From contig NW_026063253.1 in NCBI RefSeq assembly GCF_024362695.1, positions 496,001 through 560,000 of the forward strand: a stretch of 64,000 bases of DNA. The letters are read 5' to 3'. A model generated the notes under the pieces. That model made no database searches. It saw only the letters and a program-made list of their open reading frames with translations, and was not told where the DNA came from. Positions 40,250 to 52,084 of the stretch are shown here, piece after piece. A program made the position numbers and the translations under genes. Source of the stretch: Pectinophora gossypiella (taxonomy: Eukaryota > Arthropoda > Insecta > Lepidoptera > Gelechiidae). How positions within the stretch are numbered: the first letter of the stretch is position 1; each line of letters opens with the position of its first letter.

Positions 40250-41380
40250 TTTTAAAAAGTAAAAGAGGGGAGTCTTTGGTACGATGATGGTCGGGTTAGA
40301 GGATTTTGTTAAAATATAAGGAGTAAAGATATTTAAAATATCCCGTGTTATTTCTATATCCCACAAGTTCCCACATGTATGAGGCCTAGTTTCTAAGAAG
40401 CTGGCCGATAGCGTGTATATTCGTTCTCTTTATGTCACAGCCACCGTCTCGCTTGTCCCGAACACTGCGAGCCATTCACGAAAGGAATATCCAGACTCAG
40501 CGAGCCAGTATGAATATTAATTCCGTCTTAAGACTACACTAACTGAGCGCTAAGCGGTTAGATTTGTGTCTTAAGTGGCGAGGGATTTGTAATTCCAGCG
40601 CAAACATGCTTCAAGGAGATAGATTTGGTATTAATTATGTCAGTGAGTAAGAAATTCCAAATTCCGAATTTAAAGAAATTGAGAATTATTTGTAAACAGC
40701 ATACACTGTAAATTGTGAACAGATAACCTTGTTAGCGCCAAAAAACAGTTTATCCATAAAACTACAAACATAATTTAAAAAAATCTGAAGACGGCGCCGT
40801 CCAAAATTCCGATCTAAGAATCTTCAACATTTTTCCGACATAGCTTTACTTTAATAAAAATAAACGATTCGTCGCCGGCTAAAAACAGAAAAAAATAAAG
40901 TGTCCGTTTACGCAAACACTTCTTAATTACCTAGCTACAGTAATTACACTGTGAGGTCTCAAAAGGAATTAATTAACTGACACTTTAGATCCTTGCCCAT
41001 TTATTTTTCCAGCGTTTGTAAGTTTAATTGAAAGTGTGCTATTTACAGTGGCGACCAACCCGCAGTTTTAGTTGACTTTTATTTAAAGAGGAAAATACGA
41101 ACCACTGACTTCAACTTAAACGTAGACTCCATTTTTGCAGTCTTTTTCCAGAAAAGATCTACGAAGGAGGTTATTTACTAACGCTCTTTTACAACTAAGA
41201 TACTTGTTCTGTGTACTAGAAATGGCACCGTCGGTCATTGATCTCACATGACATAAGAGAAACTACCCTCACTTCTACTCTACCTGTAAATTAGCCAACT
41301 AGCTGTGGTGGTCAAAACCACTAGTTATCATGTTGGATATAATGAAGCGTTGGTGACAGCTTATAAAATAAAACTATGTT
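40250..41380. other. Intergenic, nothing recognised
   Basis: Unique-looking AT-rich sequence. No frame over 60 residues with content and no hairpin found. Confidence 0.35.
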
Positions 41381-41385
41381 TAAAA

Positions 41386-41515
41386 AAAATCTCCGTGGCC
41401 CTTTTCGGAGAACGCGTGACTTAAATCATAGTGTCAAAGGTTTGAATCCCGGCTCGGCCTCTAAACCACTGAAATCAACTTTATGAGTTTGAATTTATGT
41501 TTGGATCATAGATTA
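41386..41515 (+). mobile_element. Second SINE family (Pol III-like head), copy 1
   Basis: tccgtggcccttttcggaga then box B-like ggtttgaatcccggctcggc, ttgaatttatgtttggatca. The second copy is at 45222-45350. Confidence 0.65.
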
Positions 41516-41529
41516 ATCCAAGGTTAGGT

Positions 41530-41690
41530 TAGGGCAGGTTCAATCTAAGGTTGCCTGGAAGAAATTGCAATTTAGCAATAAGGCCGCCAATTGTCTTTTG
41601 TCACTTTTGAATTGTTTTTAGTGTTGTTGTATTGTATTGTAACCGCTTTTGTTATTGTATTGTATTGTATTAATCAAGTCCCGTGGTTTC
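41530..41690 (+). mobile_element. LINE 3' end following the SINE
   Basis: ggttgcctggaagaaattgc, aataaggccgccaattgtct and a (TGTAT)n tail at 41625-41670. Same family as 978-1110. Confidence 0.7.
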
Positions 41691-41744
41691 CAGGATTTGA
41701 GCCCAGTTAATGGAAGTAGTGGCCTACTACCTCCTATTTAAAAA

Positions 41745-41915
41745 AATATAATAAAAAAGCTTATTTAGGTAAAACCTACGACACACATATTATTATACAT
41801 TTACAACATTAAAATAAACACACATTAATATTTAGTTGGAAAACATAAAGGTTTATGGGTGCCGCAGCTCACCAAAAAAGGCCAGGGTTCAGTGAAAATT
41901 TACCCAGAGACTACT
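41745..41915 (-). mobile_element. LINE 3' end, minus copy
   Basis: Reverse complement of 44995-45180: taggtaaaacctacgacaca, tagttggaaaacataaaggt, gggtgccgcagctcaccaaa, aaaggccagggttcagtgaa. Confidence 0.8.
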
Positions 41916-42309
41916 AAGGGACTCAAACGTAGCTGGCGTTGAATAGGTGTGTACATTATGCACTGGCTACCCTTTCGGGGATACAGGCGTGATCAATGAT
42001 GGAGTTGATGAAGCGCCAGTCCAGCAAGGAAGGAAGTTAATATAAGTTTATCTGAAATTACATTAAAAGTAAACACGAAAAGACTAAAAGGACCAAGTAA
42101 AGGGAAGCGGAACAACCTAAAAGTATTATAATTCTGCGTAAATTATTTTAGGCTTTGCTTGGAATCAGTTTCCAACCCTCACGTAATTGAAAGGGGAGCT
42201 CATTTCAAATTTTATTTCAGTCATACTTTTTAGGAGTTTATTTTTTTTTAATGTCATTACTTTAAGCTTTTGCGGTTAAGAGGGTTGCGGGATTTAATTT
42301 ATTATTGTT

Positions 42310-42625
42310 ATTATCATTCATAACATAACATAAACTGCTTATATACGTCCCACTGCTGGGCACAGGCCTCCCCTCAATCAACCGGAGGGGGTATGGAGCA
42401 TACTCCACCACGCTGCTCCACTGCGAGTTGGTGGAGGTGTTTTTACGGCTAATAGGCGGGACCAACGGCTTAACGTGCCCTCCGAAGCACGGAATCATCT
42501 TACTTTTTCGGACAATCAGGTGATTCAAGCCTGAAAAGTCCTTACCAAACAAAGGACAGTCTCACAAAGTGATTTCGACAATGTCCCCATCGGGAATCGA
42601 ACCCGGACCTCCAAATCGAGAGCCT
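42310..42625 (-). mobile_element. SINE with (TTATG)-type tail
   Basis: cataacataacataaactgc then tatatacgtcccactgctgg through ccccatcgggaatcgaaccc. The head is replaced beyond about 42625, so it is 5'-incomplete. Confidence 0.88.
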
Positions 42626-42681
42626 TACGCTTATTAGATAGAGCCTAATGATTATTGTCATAACAATACATAAAACATAAA

Positions 42682-43119
42682 TGGGTCGTTCTTCTTTTTT
42701 ATCGACAATAAAAAGACATTTTCTCGATTTATCGGATTTAACATCTTTAAAATTATAACGGCAGAAAATATTTTAAAACATCATATAAAGATGTGTCTGT
42801 AGAGGACTATTTAGTGGTTCTCTTTATCTTGGTAACATACTTTTCTTTGCAGGCGCATTCCAAAACATATTGTGACAGAGTGGCCCTTTTCATCGGAGAC
42901 AGCATTTCAATTTACCACTCTGTCACATAATTTTGTGAAAAACGATCAAGCTACGTTAATAACTAATTGAGGAACCGATTAGTATTTTGCTTGTATTTTG
43001 AGTATAATAAGATAACTATATTTTTGGACAATCAAAACATGAAATAACATTCTAAAACATAACTTATCAGAAGCAGAACGAAGGACAGATCATTGTCGAT
43101 AAAAAAGAAGAACAACCCA
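42682..43119. mobile_element. 438-bp TIR element with 28-bp ends
   Basis: TGGGTCGTTCTTCTTTTTTA at 42682 and its reverse complement ending 43119 match at 27 of 28 positions. An inner hairpin (catattgtgacagagtgg against ccactctgtcacataatt) lies at 42868-42931. No coding capacity. Confidence 0.85.
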
Positions 43120-43303
43120 TATATGAAAATCGTTTCTCTGTTGAGTACACAGACCTCTTGTCGTCATTGTTTACAGAGTATGTAGTAGTACACACTACAC
43201 CACGTCGTTCCATTCCTAATTATAACGATTTAGTTGTCTTCTGTCTGATTATCTGTGGCACTGACCACCCCATTAGATATCACGAGCGTGAGTTTAATAC
43301 CTA

Positions 43304-43453
43304 TACAGGGTAGTAGTTACGTCGTACCGAATACTGAAGGGGATGATTCAGACCATGATTCTGAGTTAATATCAAGTGGAATTCGCTTGATATCAACTCA
43401 GAGTCGTTGTCTAAATCACCTTGTTTTCGCTACGATGTCATTAACACCATGTA
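43304..43453. repeat. Palindromic MITE, GTTAGTGACATCGTAACGAA family, copy 2
   Basis: gatgattcagaccatgattc, tgagttaatatcaagtggaa then gcttgatatcaactcagagt and gctacgatgtcattaac. The 157-aa frame at 43255-43728 runs through it and is not a gene. Confidence 0.88.
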
Positions 43454-43459
43454 GGTATG

Positions 43460-43985
43460 TATTTGTACGATTTTGTAAAGTTAATAAGATTGATTTCATG
43501 GTTGTCAAAAAAGATGATTGCAAGTTATCTTTTGACGTATTCATAACATGTACAATTGGCCATGCTACGATTTTTTTATGTATTGTTTTTATAATTTGTT
43601 TTGAAAATATAGTCCATTTTAAGGAACCAATTTCGATATTTTTGTGTTTTATCAATCCTATCTATTTTTTAGAAACACTTAAAATTTCACCCTTGGTGAC
43701 GTCACTAAAGCAAGAATTAAAAACTTAAACGAAAATTTAATTAAGAAAATAGGAAGGCACTCTACTAAGAATTAGCTCTTCACGCTTACGTATATAGACT
43801 ATAGTTTCTACGTCAAAACCGAGTTGAAGTATGCACATCTGAATAGGAATTTGTATTTCAAGTGTTAGCACTAATAGCCAGAAGTGCATGTTCTATTACC
43901 GTTAGAAGGTCTAGACATGATGTGTTCCCTTGAGCTGAGTTCTAGTGTTATTTTGTGTATAATGTTGGTTTAAGTGCTGATGTAT
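43460..43985. other. Intergenic, nothing recognised
   Basis: AT-rich with no supported gene. Confidence 0.3.
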
Positions 43986-43989
43986 TCTA

Positions 43990-44185
43990 CCCTGCCTCCA
44001 TTCAAATTCAAATTCAAAAACATCTTTATTCATTAGGCAATATAATCACACTTTGAATCGTCATTTTTTATATAACGAACGTCTCATCCGCCTAAAACTA
44101 CTGCAGCTTCTCACAACCTGCATGGCCGGGGAAAAGAAGCTGCATGAAAAACCTCGGCACAGGACCTTAGACGGTCAAACACCAA
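43990..44185 (-). mobile_element. LINE 3' end
   Basis: Tail attcaaattcaaattcaaaa (ATTTGA repeats on minus), atccgcctaaaactactgca and ggaaaagaagctgcatgaaa. The plus copy is at 52620-52800. Confidence 0.7.
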
Positions 44186-44341
44186 CATGGCTGACTAATG
44201 TACAATTGTTGTACAAATATGAATAAGAAGAGTCACTGCACGTTTCACACCTTGCTGATCCCTTCTAAAGTCCTTGAGTGATCTATCATTAAAAGTAAGT
44301 ACTATCTTTTTGGAAGATATACTATAAATTAGGATTAAGTA

Positions 44342-44665
44342 AACGAGGGCCCAGACAAATCGGTTCAAGTAAGCAAAGTCCCAAACAGAATAGTTCGATT
44401 AGGCGAAGGCCCAGACAAAATGTTTCAAGTCGGCAAGAGGCTAGACAAAATCGAAAACATCGTGAGAAAACTCACATTCCCGAGAAATGCATTTTCGGAG
44501 GTATGAGACCTAACCTTTATTGGGCTGGTTTTCCCTTCGCGGGTTGGATGGTCAGACTGGCAGTCGCTTCAGTAAAAAACCGGACCTGTCAAGTCTTCAG
44601 GTTAGGTAAACGGACCTTGTGAAAAACGAGACAAAGCTAGACAAAATGGTTGAAGGACGCAAGGG
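44342..44665 (+). repeat. ~32-bp minisatellite enclosing a conserved block
   Basis: Units of the form ggcccagacaaaatggttca...gtaggcaa run four times from 44342 to 44455 and once more at 44630-44665. Between them, 44465-44625 is copy 3 of the acctaacctgtattgggct family. Confidence 0.75.
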
Positions 44666-44984
44666 CCTGGGAAAAATTCTACCACTGCTTTCCCGGTACT
44701 GTGTGCAAGCATTAGGGTTCCATGAAGATAATATGTCGCCTGTCAATTTACAGTATAGGTACCGAAAAAGCAACAGTCATTAATCTCCTTGCGTCGTTGA
44801 CGTCGCTTCACAATCTTTGTATAGATTGCCATGGCAGTGACTTGCATAACACCGAAAAGAATTGAGTCAACTGAGAAATGTTAGTAAACACAGCACTGCA
44901 GTGACATACTGAGAACAATAATATAATATAATTATTTGTGCGGGTACTTAATTTATTGTGCGGTACTCGCGTTTCACCGATCAG

Positions 44985-45180
44985 CGTGGGTTGAAAATCA
45001 GTGTTGTCCTCTGGGTAAATTTTCACTGCACCCTGGCCTTTTTTGGTGAGCTGCGGCACCCATATACCTTTATGTTTTCCAACTATACGTATATATTAAT
45101 GTGTGTATATTTTAATGTTGTAAATGTATATGTATTGTGTGTCGTAGGTTTTACCTAAATAAACTTTTTATTATTATTAT
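44985..45180 (+). mobile_element. LINE 3' end, plus copy
   Basis: gtaaattttcactgcaccct, ggccttttttggtgagctgc, gttttccaactatacgtata and aataaactttttattatta tail. Matches 41745-41915 inverted. Confidence 0.8.
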
Positions 45181-45221
45181 TGACAAAATTATTAATTTAA
45201 GTTAAATAAAATATCCGTAAA

Positions 45222-45350
45222 TCCGTGGTAGCCCTGTTTCAAGAACGTGTGACTTACGTTGTGTAGTGTTATGGCTTCGAATCCTAGCCCTGTGGGTCTT
45301 AACTAATGAATTCGACTTGGTGAATTTGAATTCATGTTTGGATTATAAGT
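45222..45350 (+). mobile_element. Second SINE family, copy 2
   Basis: tccgtggtagccctgtttca, box B-like ggcttcgaatcctagccctg and gaattcatgtttggattata. Confidence 0.7.
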
Positions 45351-45500
45351 AAAGTAAGTAAGTAAAATCTTTATTTCCTCTACAAATAATAAAACACATG
45401 GATACATAAATATATACAAAAATACAATATTTGTAGAGGCTGGAGCCTAAACTAGGAGACCCTGTGTTTTAGGACTCCAGGCCTCCACCCCCAAAAAGTC
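45351..45500 (-). mobile_element. LINE 3' end
   Basis: gtaagtaaaatctttatttc, atttgtagaggctggagcct and ttaggactccaggcctccac. A (TTAC)n-type tail abuts the SINE at 45350. Confidence 0.55.
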
Positions 45501-45614
45501 ATGGTTAAGAAAAAATAACAAAATATAAAAAAAAAAATTTTTTTTAATTGTTAGACTATATCATAAAATATTTCTTAAAAAGAAAATATCAAATCTATAA
45601 ATGCTTGTATGTGT

Positions 45615-45770
<156 letters not shown>

Positions 45771-45924
45771 CTTCTATTTGCTATTATAGATAATTGATTT
45801 CACGTAGTTTCCGGAATTCATGCTCGATTAATGGCTATAATCTTGCCCCTATTACATTGGGTGTATTTGTTCCTTCGGGGTTAAAGGCGTGTTCCCTATC
45901 TTATGTTACCACATATATACATAC

Positions 45925-46035
45925 ATAAGCTTACGCGTATTTCCCACCGGGGTAAGCAGAGACTATGGAATTCCATTTGCTTCGATTCTGACACACTTCT
46001 CTAGCTTCCTCCAAGTTCAACAATCGCATGTTACG
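45925..46035 (-). mobile_element. Non-LTR 3' end, second family, copy 3
   Basis: acatacataagcttacgcgt, ttcccaccggggtaagcaga, ccatttgcttcgattctgac and agcttcctccaagttcaaca. Confidence 0.7.
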
Positions 46036-46074
46036 TTACTACAACTATGTTAAGTTACATAACATACATAAACA

Positions 46075-46335
46075 TCCTCTATACACCATTTCAACCAAAG
46101 GGTGTATGGAGCATACTCCACTACGCTGCTCCACTGCGGGCTGGTGGAGGTATTTTTAGGCCTAATAGCCGAAACCAACGGCTTAACGTGCCCTCCTAAG
46201 CACGAAATCATCTTACTATTTCAGACAATCAGGTGATTCAAGCTTGAATAGTCCTTACCAAACAAAGGACAGTCTCACAAAGTGATTTCGTCATTGTCTC
46301 CATCGGGAATCGAACCCAGACCACGGAGACTCTTA
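46075..46335 (-). mobile_element. SINE, diverged
   Basis: ggtgtatggagcatactcca, gctccactgcgggctggtgg, gacaatcaggtgattcaagc and ctccatcgggaatcgaaccc. The head is shortened by a deletion before gaccacggagact. Confidence 0.85.
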
Positions 46336-46864
46336 TGTTGATAAAATATATATCTAGCTGCAAGCAAAACATCAACGTTTAATTAACGTCGATTGAGTTT
46401 TGAAACTGTCAAGTAAATTGTGAACTACGGTGGTAGCTGATGAATATGAAGTGGACTGTATAACTAAATGAAATGAAGGAATAACAGATACTTAGCTTTG
46501 AGAATTATTTAATATATTTTTCACCAGTCACCAAAAAAGAAAACGACAAGAAGTAAAACAAAATCAACATACAAAACGTCAAAAAAGAATAAATATAAAA
46601 ACATAATAATATAAAAAGATTACAAAACCTACGAAGAGTTCGCAACATCAATAATAATCGAGTTGTCAACATTATAAATAAATCGTTAAATTATTAAAAC
46701 CCGTGTTTGTAGCCGCAGGTTTGGCGCAAATTAATCGCTTCATAGTAATTAGTACGGACAAGAAACAGATAGAAACATAATTTATCACATTAAAATGGGG
46801 TTTCTGTGGAATTGAAATAATGAAAGTCAGCATTATGCTCATATTTTTTTATAAGTACGGGTAC
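46336..46864. other. Intergenic, nothing recognised
   Basis: AT-rich, A-rich between 46520 and 46620. No gene. Confidence 0.3.
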
Positions 46865-46930
46865 TTCTTCTTCTATCGTGTGGGTTGTGAGGTGGATTAC
46901 CAACCCCATCAACCCTGGTGTCAGTAGCCT
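46865..46930 (-). mobile_element. SINE 3'-end fragment
   Basis: cttcttctatcgtgtgggtt, tggattaccaaccccatcaa and ccctggtgtcag. Only the last 65 bp of the element at 6549. Confidence 0.8.
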
Positions 46931-46984
46931 ATCTTGGAATGGAATGCAATATTTGAGTATTGAAGATAGGAACATAACATTAGC

Positions 46985-47100
46985 GTGAGACTATATCCCA
47001 AATTGGGGTAGTCAGCGGTACATCTATCGCAAGATGGACTAAGTACCGACGCCTCACAGAGCTTTGTCTGACCAACGTGATAGGTGGTGAGTGACACCAA
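46985..47100 (+). repeat. Dispersed repeat, 'catcgcaacatgaactaagt' family, copy 4
   Basis: aattggggtagtcagcggta, tcgcaagatggactaagtac, cgcctcacagagctttgtct and gaccaacgtgataggtggtg. The fullest copy in the window. Confidence 0.7.
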
Positions 47101-47619
47101 CTATTACGGGAAATAGATAATATTCTACAAAAACTCCTGAAATTTATTCACCACTGATAAAAAGCCTCTATATAAATTTAACTATTTTCAACACCTTTTA
47201 AAATTACTTCCTATTCTTCTTTATAATTATTTTCAAATTCCAATACCTCGATTCAAAACTTGATTCTTTGTACATTCGTTTACCGAAGGTCGATTCATTA
47301 AAGGTTTGCTTTAAAATACGGGCATACATCTCCTTTGTCGAATTTATCAGAAAATTTCTTGTTCATTAAGGATTAAGTCTTCATAAGGAATGAATCTTAC
47401 ATGAAGACCTTTTGCGAGGCTCTTTGAATCTCTTTTAGGTAAAATGCGGGATATACAAAGCGTTTTGATCTAAAATAACAACTTTGTTGGATCAATCGGA
47501 TTAAAACACACCATAATCTACTAACTAAGATCTGTGCCTTTTTGGGGAGGACGTAATATACAATCCCGACGACCCGATTACTCTAGCCATAGAGGCAGCC
47601 AATCAGCTCGCGACACCAA
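47101..47619. other. Intergenic, nothing recognised
   Basis: 47540-47620 may be the coding end of the retroelement whose 3' part follows (gattactctagccatagagg). The rest is plain. Confidence 0.3.
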
Positions 47620-47830
47620 ACTTTTCAGGACCCCGATACCGACCCCGCCGGCGTGGTCGACGATTTCCCTCAATCAGCGCTTATCACTATCGACACACTA
47701 GGGTCGATTAATTCTTTCAAATATTTTTTCTCTCAGACGACCTGACCTGTTGTCATAAACGTCGTAACGGGTGAGAGCCTTCAGCGCTCCTCATTTTTCC
47801 GGCCAAGTAATTAAAGCCACCTGGTGAAGC
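47620..47830 (+). mobile_element. Retroelement 3' end, copy 2
   Basis: ccccgataccgaccccgccg, gtggtcgacgatttccctca, gggtgagagccttcagcgct and ccggccaagtaattaaagcc; same order as 7619-7877, with a 25-bp deletion after agacgacc. Confidence 0.75.
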
Positions 47831-48890
47831 AACAATATTTTATTAATAAAAATGTGCCATTTTGGCTTCATAAAAGGTTTTATTTATTTTGCTTATCATC
47901 ATTCGCATTTCCAAGTTTTCTCTTTATGAGAATTATTATGAACGTTCTGCTAACTATTCGAAAATATCTTTTCTCAGTCGTGTAGCAATACAAAAAAGTA
48001 AACAAAAGCATTGTTACGTTCATTACACACTGCCTCTCTTCTCTTGGAGATTTCGTGCCTCCTCCTTCCTCAACAAATCCTCTATATCCCTCTCACCCTT
48101 GGCATAAGGAGCTTTGTACCCCCACTAAGTCGACTCTAAACACTCGGCAAACTGTGAATTCAATTTATTTGTGTGTACCTACATGATTTGGAAGCAAGCA
48201 CTCAATGGGGATTAGTGGTTTATCTTGTTAAGTGCTTAAAGCCATAAAGCGAATAAAATATTTCTAAGACCATTTCGGTGTACTAAGAATGTAGCACCAT
48301 TGTTAAGCAGGTACCTACTTTGTATAATTAGTAGTATTATCAAAGTAAAACTGACTTTTGAGTAAGGTTTGCCCTATATTAAGTATATTAAAAACAATAA
48401 AAGTTCTAAGTTTTCAGTTTATCTCTTTCCCGGTCTGTTAGCAGGAATTTATAATTTATCAGATTTCTACTAGAAATAAGATGAACAGTGTGTCTGTCTT
48501 ATGTTAGTATAATTATATTTATAATTATCCTGTACACTAAACTATACAATAAACTGTTAAATAAATAAACAAGACTAGATTTGTTATTTATTATAAATTA
48601 ACATCTAATAATTAGTATAATAGTATCATTAGTACAACGGCCCCGTCTCAACACGTCTTAGCGAAGCCGTTTTCGAACTGCGCTTAAAAAGAGTTGGAAA
48701 TTAAAATATTGTAACAGACATAACATAGCAAAACGCATGTGGCCCCAAAGCGGTTGACAGAGAGTTATAGTATGCACTCCAGCTCAGCTTGGTTCATCAC
48801 TCCGCGCCAGCTATGTCTGAGTCCCATGTATTCAAAGTACTAACTCATTAAGTTGATTTTAGTGGTATAAAGCCAACTTATTCTTTCCAT
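47831..48890. other. Intergenic, nothing recognised
   Basis: AT-rich with no supported gene or repeat. 48860-48950 contains a short inverted pair, tattctttccatcctcctcc and ggaggaggatggaaagaata, from opposed RTE-like pieces. Confidence 0.35.
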
Positions 48891-48924
48891 CCTCCTCCAA
48901 CACCATATTTCGAGGCCTTTGAAT

Positions 48925-49250
48925 TGTAGTGTTGGAGGAGGATGGAAAGAATAAGTTGGACAGAAAGGGTTACAAATGAGGAAGTGCTAGTGAGAGTAAG
49001 GGAAAAGAGACAAATACTGAGAATATTGAGGACAGAAGAGGCAAGATGATTGGACACCTAATAAGACACGACGAATTTATTAAAAACAACATAGAAGGAA
49101 TGTTAGAAGGAAAGAGAGGAAGGGGAAGACCAAGAAGAGCTTATATGGAACAGATTAAAGAAAAGGTTAACGTCGTGTCTGGAAATGTCGTGGAATGGAA
49201 AATTCTGCACCGACAAAAGCGTGGCTCTTAAATTGATGATGATGAAAGCT
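48925..49250 (+). pseudogene. RTE-like LINE 3' end, copy 4, frameshifted
   Basis: MERISWTERVTNEEVLVRVR in one frame shifts by one base near 49030 to RRGKMIGHLIRHDEFI, EGKRGRGRPRRAYMEQIKEK and LHRQKRGS with a stop, then gatgatgatg. The longest copy on plus. Confidence 0.85.
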
Positions 49251-49259
49251 CGAGCCGGG

Positions 49260-50175
49260 ATTCTAACCCGTGACACCACGATGTAAGTCAAGTGTTCCCC
49301 GAACAGGACTATCACAAACATTGTTGGAGGATAAATAATACTACGTATATAATGACTCTCCGCCCCGCACCAATTCCTATCGAGCGCCAATCTCACCCCC
49401 TCTGGGTCTTACTTTAGTCTTAAATGGCCGTAAGCCATTTAGGAGTAAGTGGGAGAGAGATAGCACTGTATCTCGCTCGCACTTGTGCGTAAGCACACGG
49501 TAAGAGTGAGATTATTCCTACCAACAGCGCAACAGCAGGTTTTCTTCATCGGAATGAACCCATAAATAAAACATAGGAACCTTGAAAACATGGATTTCAC
49601 TATTGAAAAAAAAAATAAGGTCGAACATTGTCCTACTGCTTGCAAGACATTGTCAAGAAGAAAAAGAAAAAAATACAGTGTTGCGACATTACAAATACGA
49701 ATATAAAAGTTATCATTTTAAAAGTATAAAACGAAGTTATCATACACTTTCACTATTTACGTTCTGCGAATCTGTCAAGAAATGAAAATAGAAGACATTT
49801 AGCAATACCAAGATTATAATGTTCTAAATATAAACAACGACAGGCAATTCCAGTCTTTGCGGTTTGCATCAGGAAACAAAAGCAACGCGCTTAGTGCGGA
49901 TTGGGAGAATATCCGGAATAACAGTGTTTGAATTGTAAATTTCATTTTAGGGAGTTGTTTATTTGTATTTCGTAATAGAAATGGATACAAACCATAGAAA
50001 ACGTTCACTTATGAATCTCGTGAAAGCGATAGTGTTCTTTTTAACAAGATATATGGACAATGGCCTATTGCAAGGCCATAAATTATTTGGCTTAATAGGA
50101 AATGTTGTAATCAGTTTTAATTAAATTCTCTGTTTGAAAATATTATGCATTACTTTTAACACCATTACAAAAACC
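49260..50175. other. Intergenic, nothing recognised
   Basis: No supported gene. 49255-49280 has a tRNA-like tgagccgggattctaacccg word that may be a SINE scrap. Confidence 0.3.
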
Positions 50176-50179
50176 CCGA

Positions 50180-50365
50180 GTAAGACGTATGCCTGCTGAG
50201 AAGTTAGCTTCAACAGACTAGATGTTGTTTTTTTATGATGAATGTTGTGTTCACTTGTAATTGGCTTACACATAAGTACTATTTTACTTTGTTTAATTAT
50301 GTCCTAACTAAATGTTATAATGTACATAGCTGTAAGTGATCCATGAATAAATAAATAAATCTCAA
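50180..50365 (+). mobile_element. LINE 3' end with (AATA)n tail
   Basis: tgtcctaactaaatgttata, gtacatagctgtaagtgatc then catgaataaataaataaatc. Confidence 0.55.
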
Positions 50366-50369
50366 TGCC

Positions 50370-50884
50370 TGCACAATGAAACACTCAAACTCACTTTTTT
50401 TATTTACTACACTCACAAGAAAATCAACAAAAAAAATCTTATAAGAAACTAGATGAACAAGTCAATACTGCGTTCTAATTAAAAAAACAGCGACATCTAA
50501 TGGTGAATCGGTGGAACTAAAATCTTTAAACGAATTAAATCAAAACAAACAATGACAGACCACGTGATGCGTTCCGATGTCATAACTCAGTAGGTATGTA
50601 GAACGAAGAAGCTCTAACGTCGCAACAGAGCGGCAACGTATGGTGTGGCTAGTCACTTAATCTTTTTTTGTTGTGTCAAGAAAATACCATATCCTTTGGA
50701 ATTTGACTTGCTTACATTTTCACCGGGTGACAGCCCTCAACGCCCCATTTATCTAATCTAGTGTAAATAATACCGTGACACCTTAATTCATACATAAACA
50801 TAATGTACATACACTGATGCTTATAAACGCCCCACAGCTACACACATGACTTCCCCTTAAATATTGATTAGGTGTTTATTCCAT
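50370..50884. other. Intergenic, nothing firm
   Basis: 50720-50760 holds a scrap of the 7619 retroelement end (gtgacagccctcaacgcccc). Confidence 0.3.
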
Positions 50885-51105
50885 TTCGAATAAAGAAGCT
50901 AGTAAGAGTATAAAAAAGAGACAAAATATTGAGAGTTATTAAAGACGGAAGAGGCAAGGTGATTGGCTATAAGGAAAGATATGAATGAGAAGACTAAGAA
51001 GAGCGTATATGGAATAAATTAAAGAGAATGCGGACGTGGTGTCTTATATGGAAGCCAAAGAAATTGACCTTTGATAGACAAGAATGGGTGGTACTTAAAT
51101 CAATG
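50885..51105 (+). pseudogene. RTE-like LINE 3' end, copy 5, degraded
   Basis: attgagagttattaaagacg, gaggcaaggtgattggcta, aagactaagaagagcgtata and gatagacaagaatggg with several deletions. Confidence 0.7.
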
Positions 51106-51549
51106 ATTACTCCACAAATTCAAACTCCACTTCGCTGCCCCACTACGGTTTGGCTGTGCAACGTCGCGGTCCTTAGTCAATTCTGAATGCGACTTCGTTG
51201 ATCAATATAATAAAAGACTAAGGTCGAATATCTAAATTCAATTTTTAGAAAAAGTTAGCGTACTATTTTGCACAAACAGTTTATCTTCCAACGTTTGTTA
51301 CGTGTTGACACAGTCAAGATAGCTGATATGCGGCGTGCAATGTACTGTGAAAAATTTTATAGCTACTGCAAGCAATAAATGTCTAGCTGACTTTGCGAAA
51401 ACCGCTCCCCTTCCATTTGTGTAGAGGAAAATTTCACGGAATTTCGCTTTTCGTTTAAGATCCGCAGTGTTTTTAGTGGTGTTTAATTATGCTTATAGTT
51501 CTAAGATCCTTTGTAAGTAAATGAAGTATAGATGGATAAAAAGACACAA

Positions 51550-51780
51550 CAGGCAGCCTTATTGCTTATGCAGCAATTTCCTCCAGACAACCTTTGGGTA
51601 CAGGAAAATCGTTGGGGTAGTCAAAGGTACATCCATCGCAAGATGAACTAAGTCGCCGTCTATAATGGTCGAGCCAACTGTTTTTGTGAAAAATGCACTT
51701 AAGATAAATTAATAACTCATTGACACAAGGCTGGTAACGGGGTTCAAACCGGCGTTCCCCGTGTGAGAAATAAAAAAACA
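51550..51780. mobile_element. Cluster of three repeat scraps
   Basis: 51550-51600 is a minus LINE end (gcagccttattgcttatgca...ctccagacaacc). 51605-51660 is a piece of the catcgcaacatgaactaagt family. 51690-51775 matches the tRNA-like repeat at 23925. Confidence 0.55.
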
Positions 51781-52084
51781 GCTTATAAAACCAACAAGCA
51801 CATATATCAACCGATTAGTACTCTAATCGGCCAAAATAATCGTATCTGTGCTGGCCATCAATGCCAGATTCACGAACGAATAGACAGGATCCAACCAATT
51901 AAAAGAGAAGTACACTAGGGATAACAAAGTAGGGTCGGCAAAAAAGCTCATTTGCACTCGCTCGAACAACAAGCCGTCAATCTCGCACAAAAGCGATGGC
52001 TAGTGAAGTGGATCCAGTCATCGGTGGCTCGAGATGAGAGCTACGGCGGGAGTTCTTTGCTAAATTGTATTCAATAACAATCAA
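51781..52084. other. Intergenic, nothing recognised
   Basis: No gene or family repeat supported. Confidence 0.3.

Noticed and set aside
43255..43728. 157-aa plus-strand open frame
   Set aside because: It runs straight through a palindromic MITE and into AT-rich DNA. No domain and no splice context.
44342..44460. CRISPR-like array
   Set aside because: Units are adjacent and imperfect with no spacers, in a eukaryotic context. It is a minisatellite.
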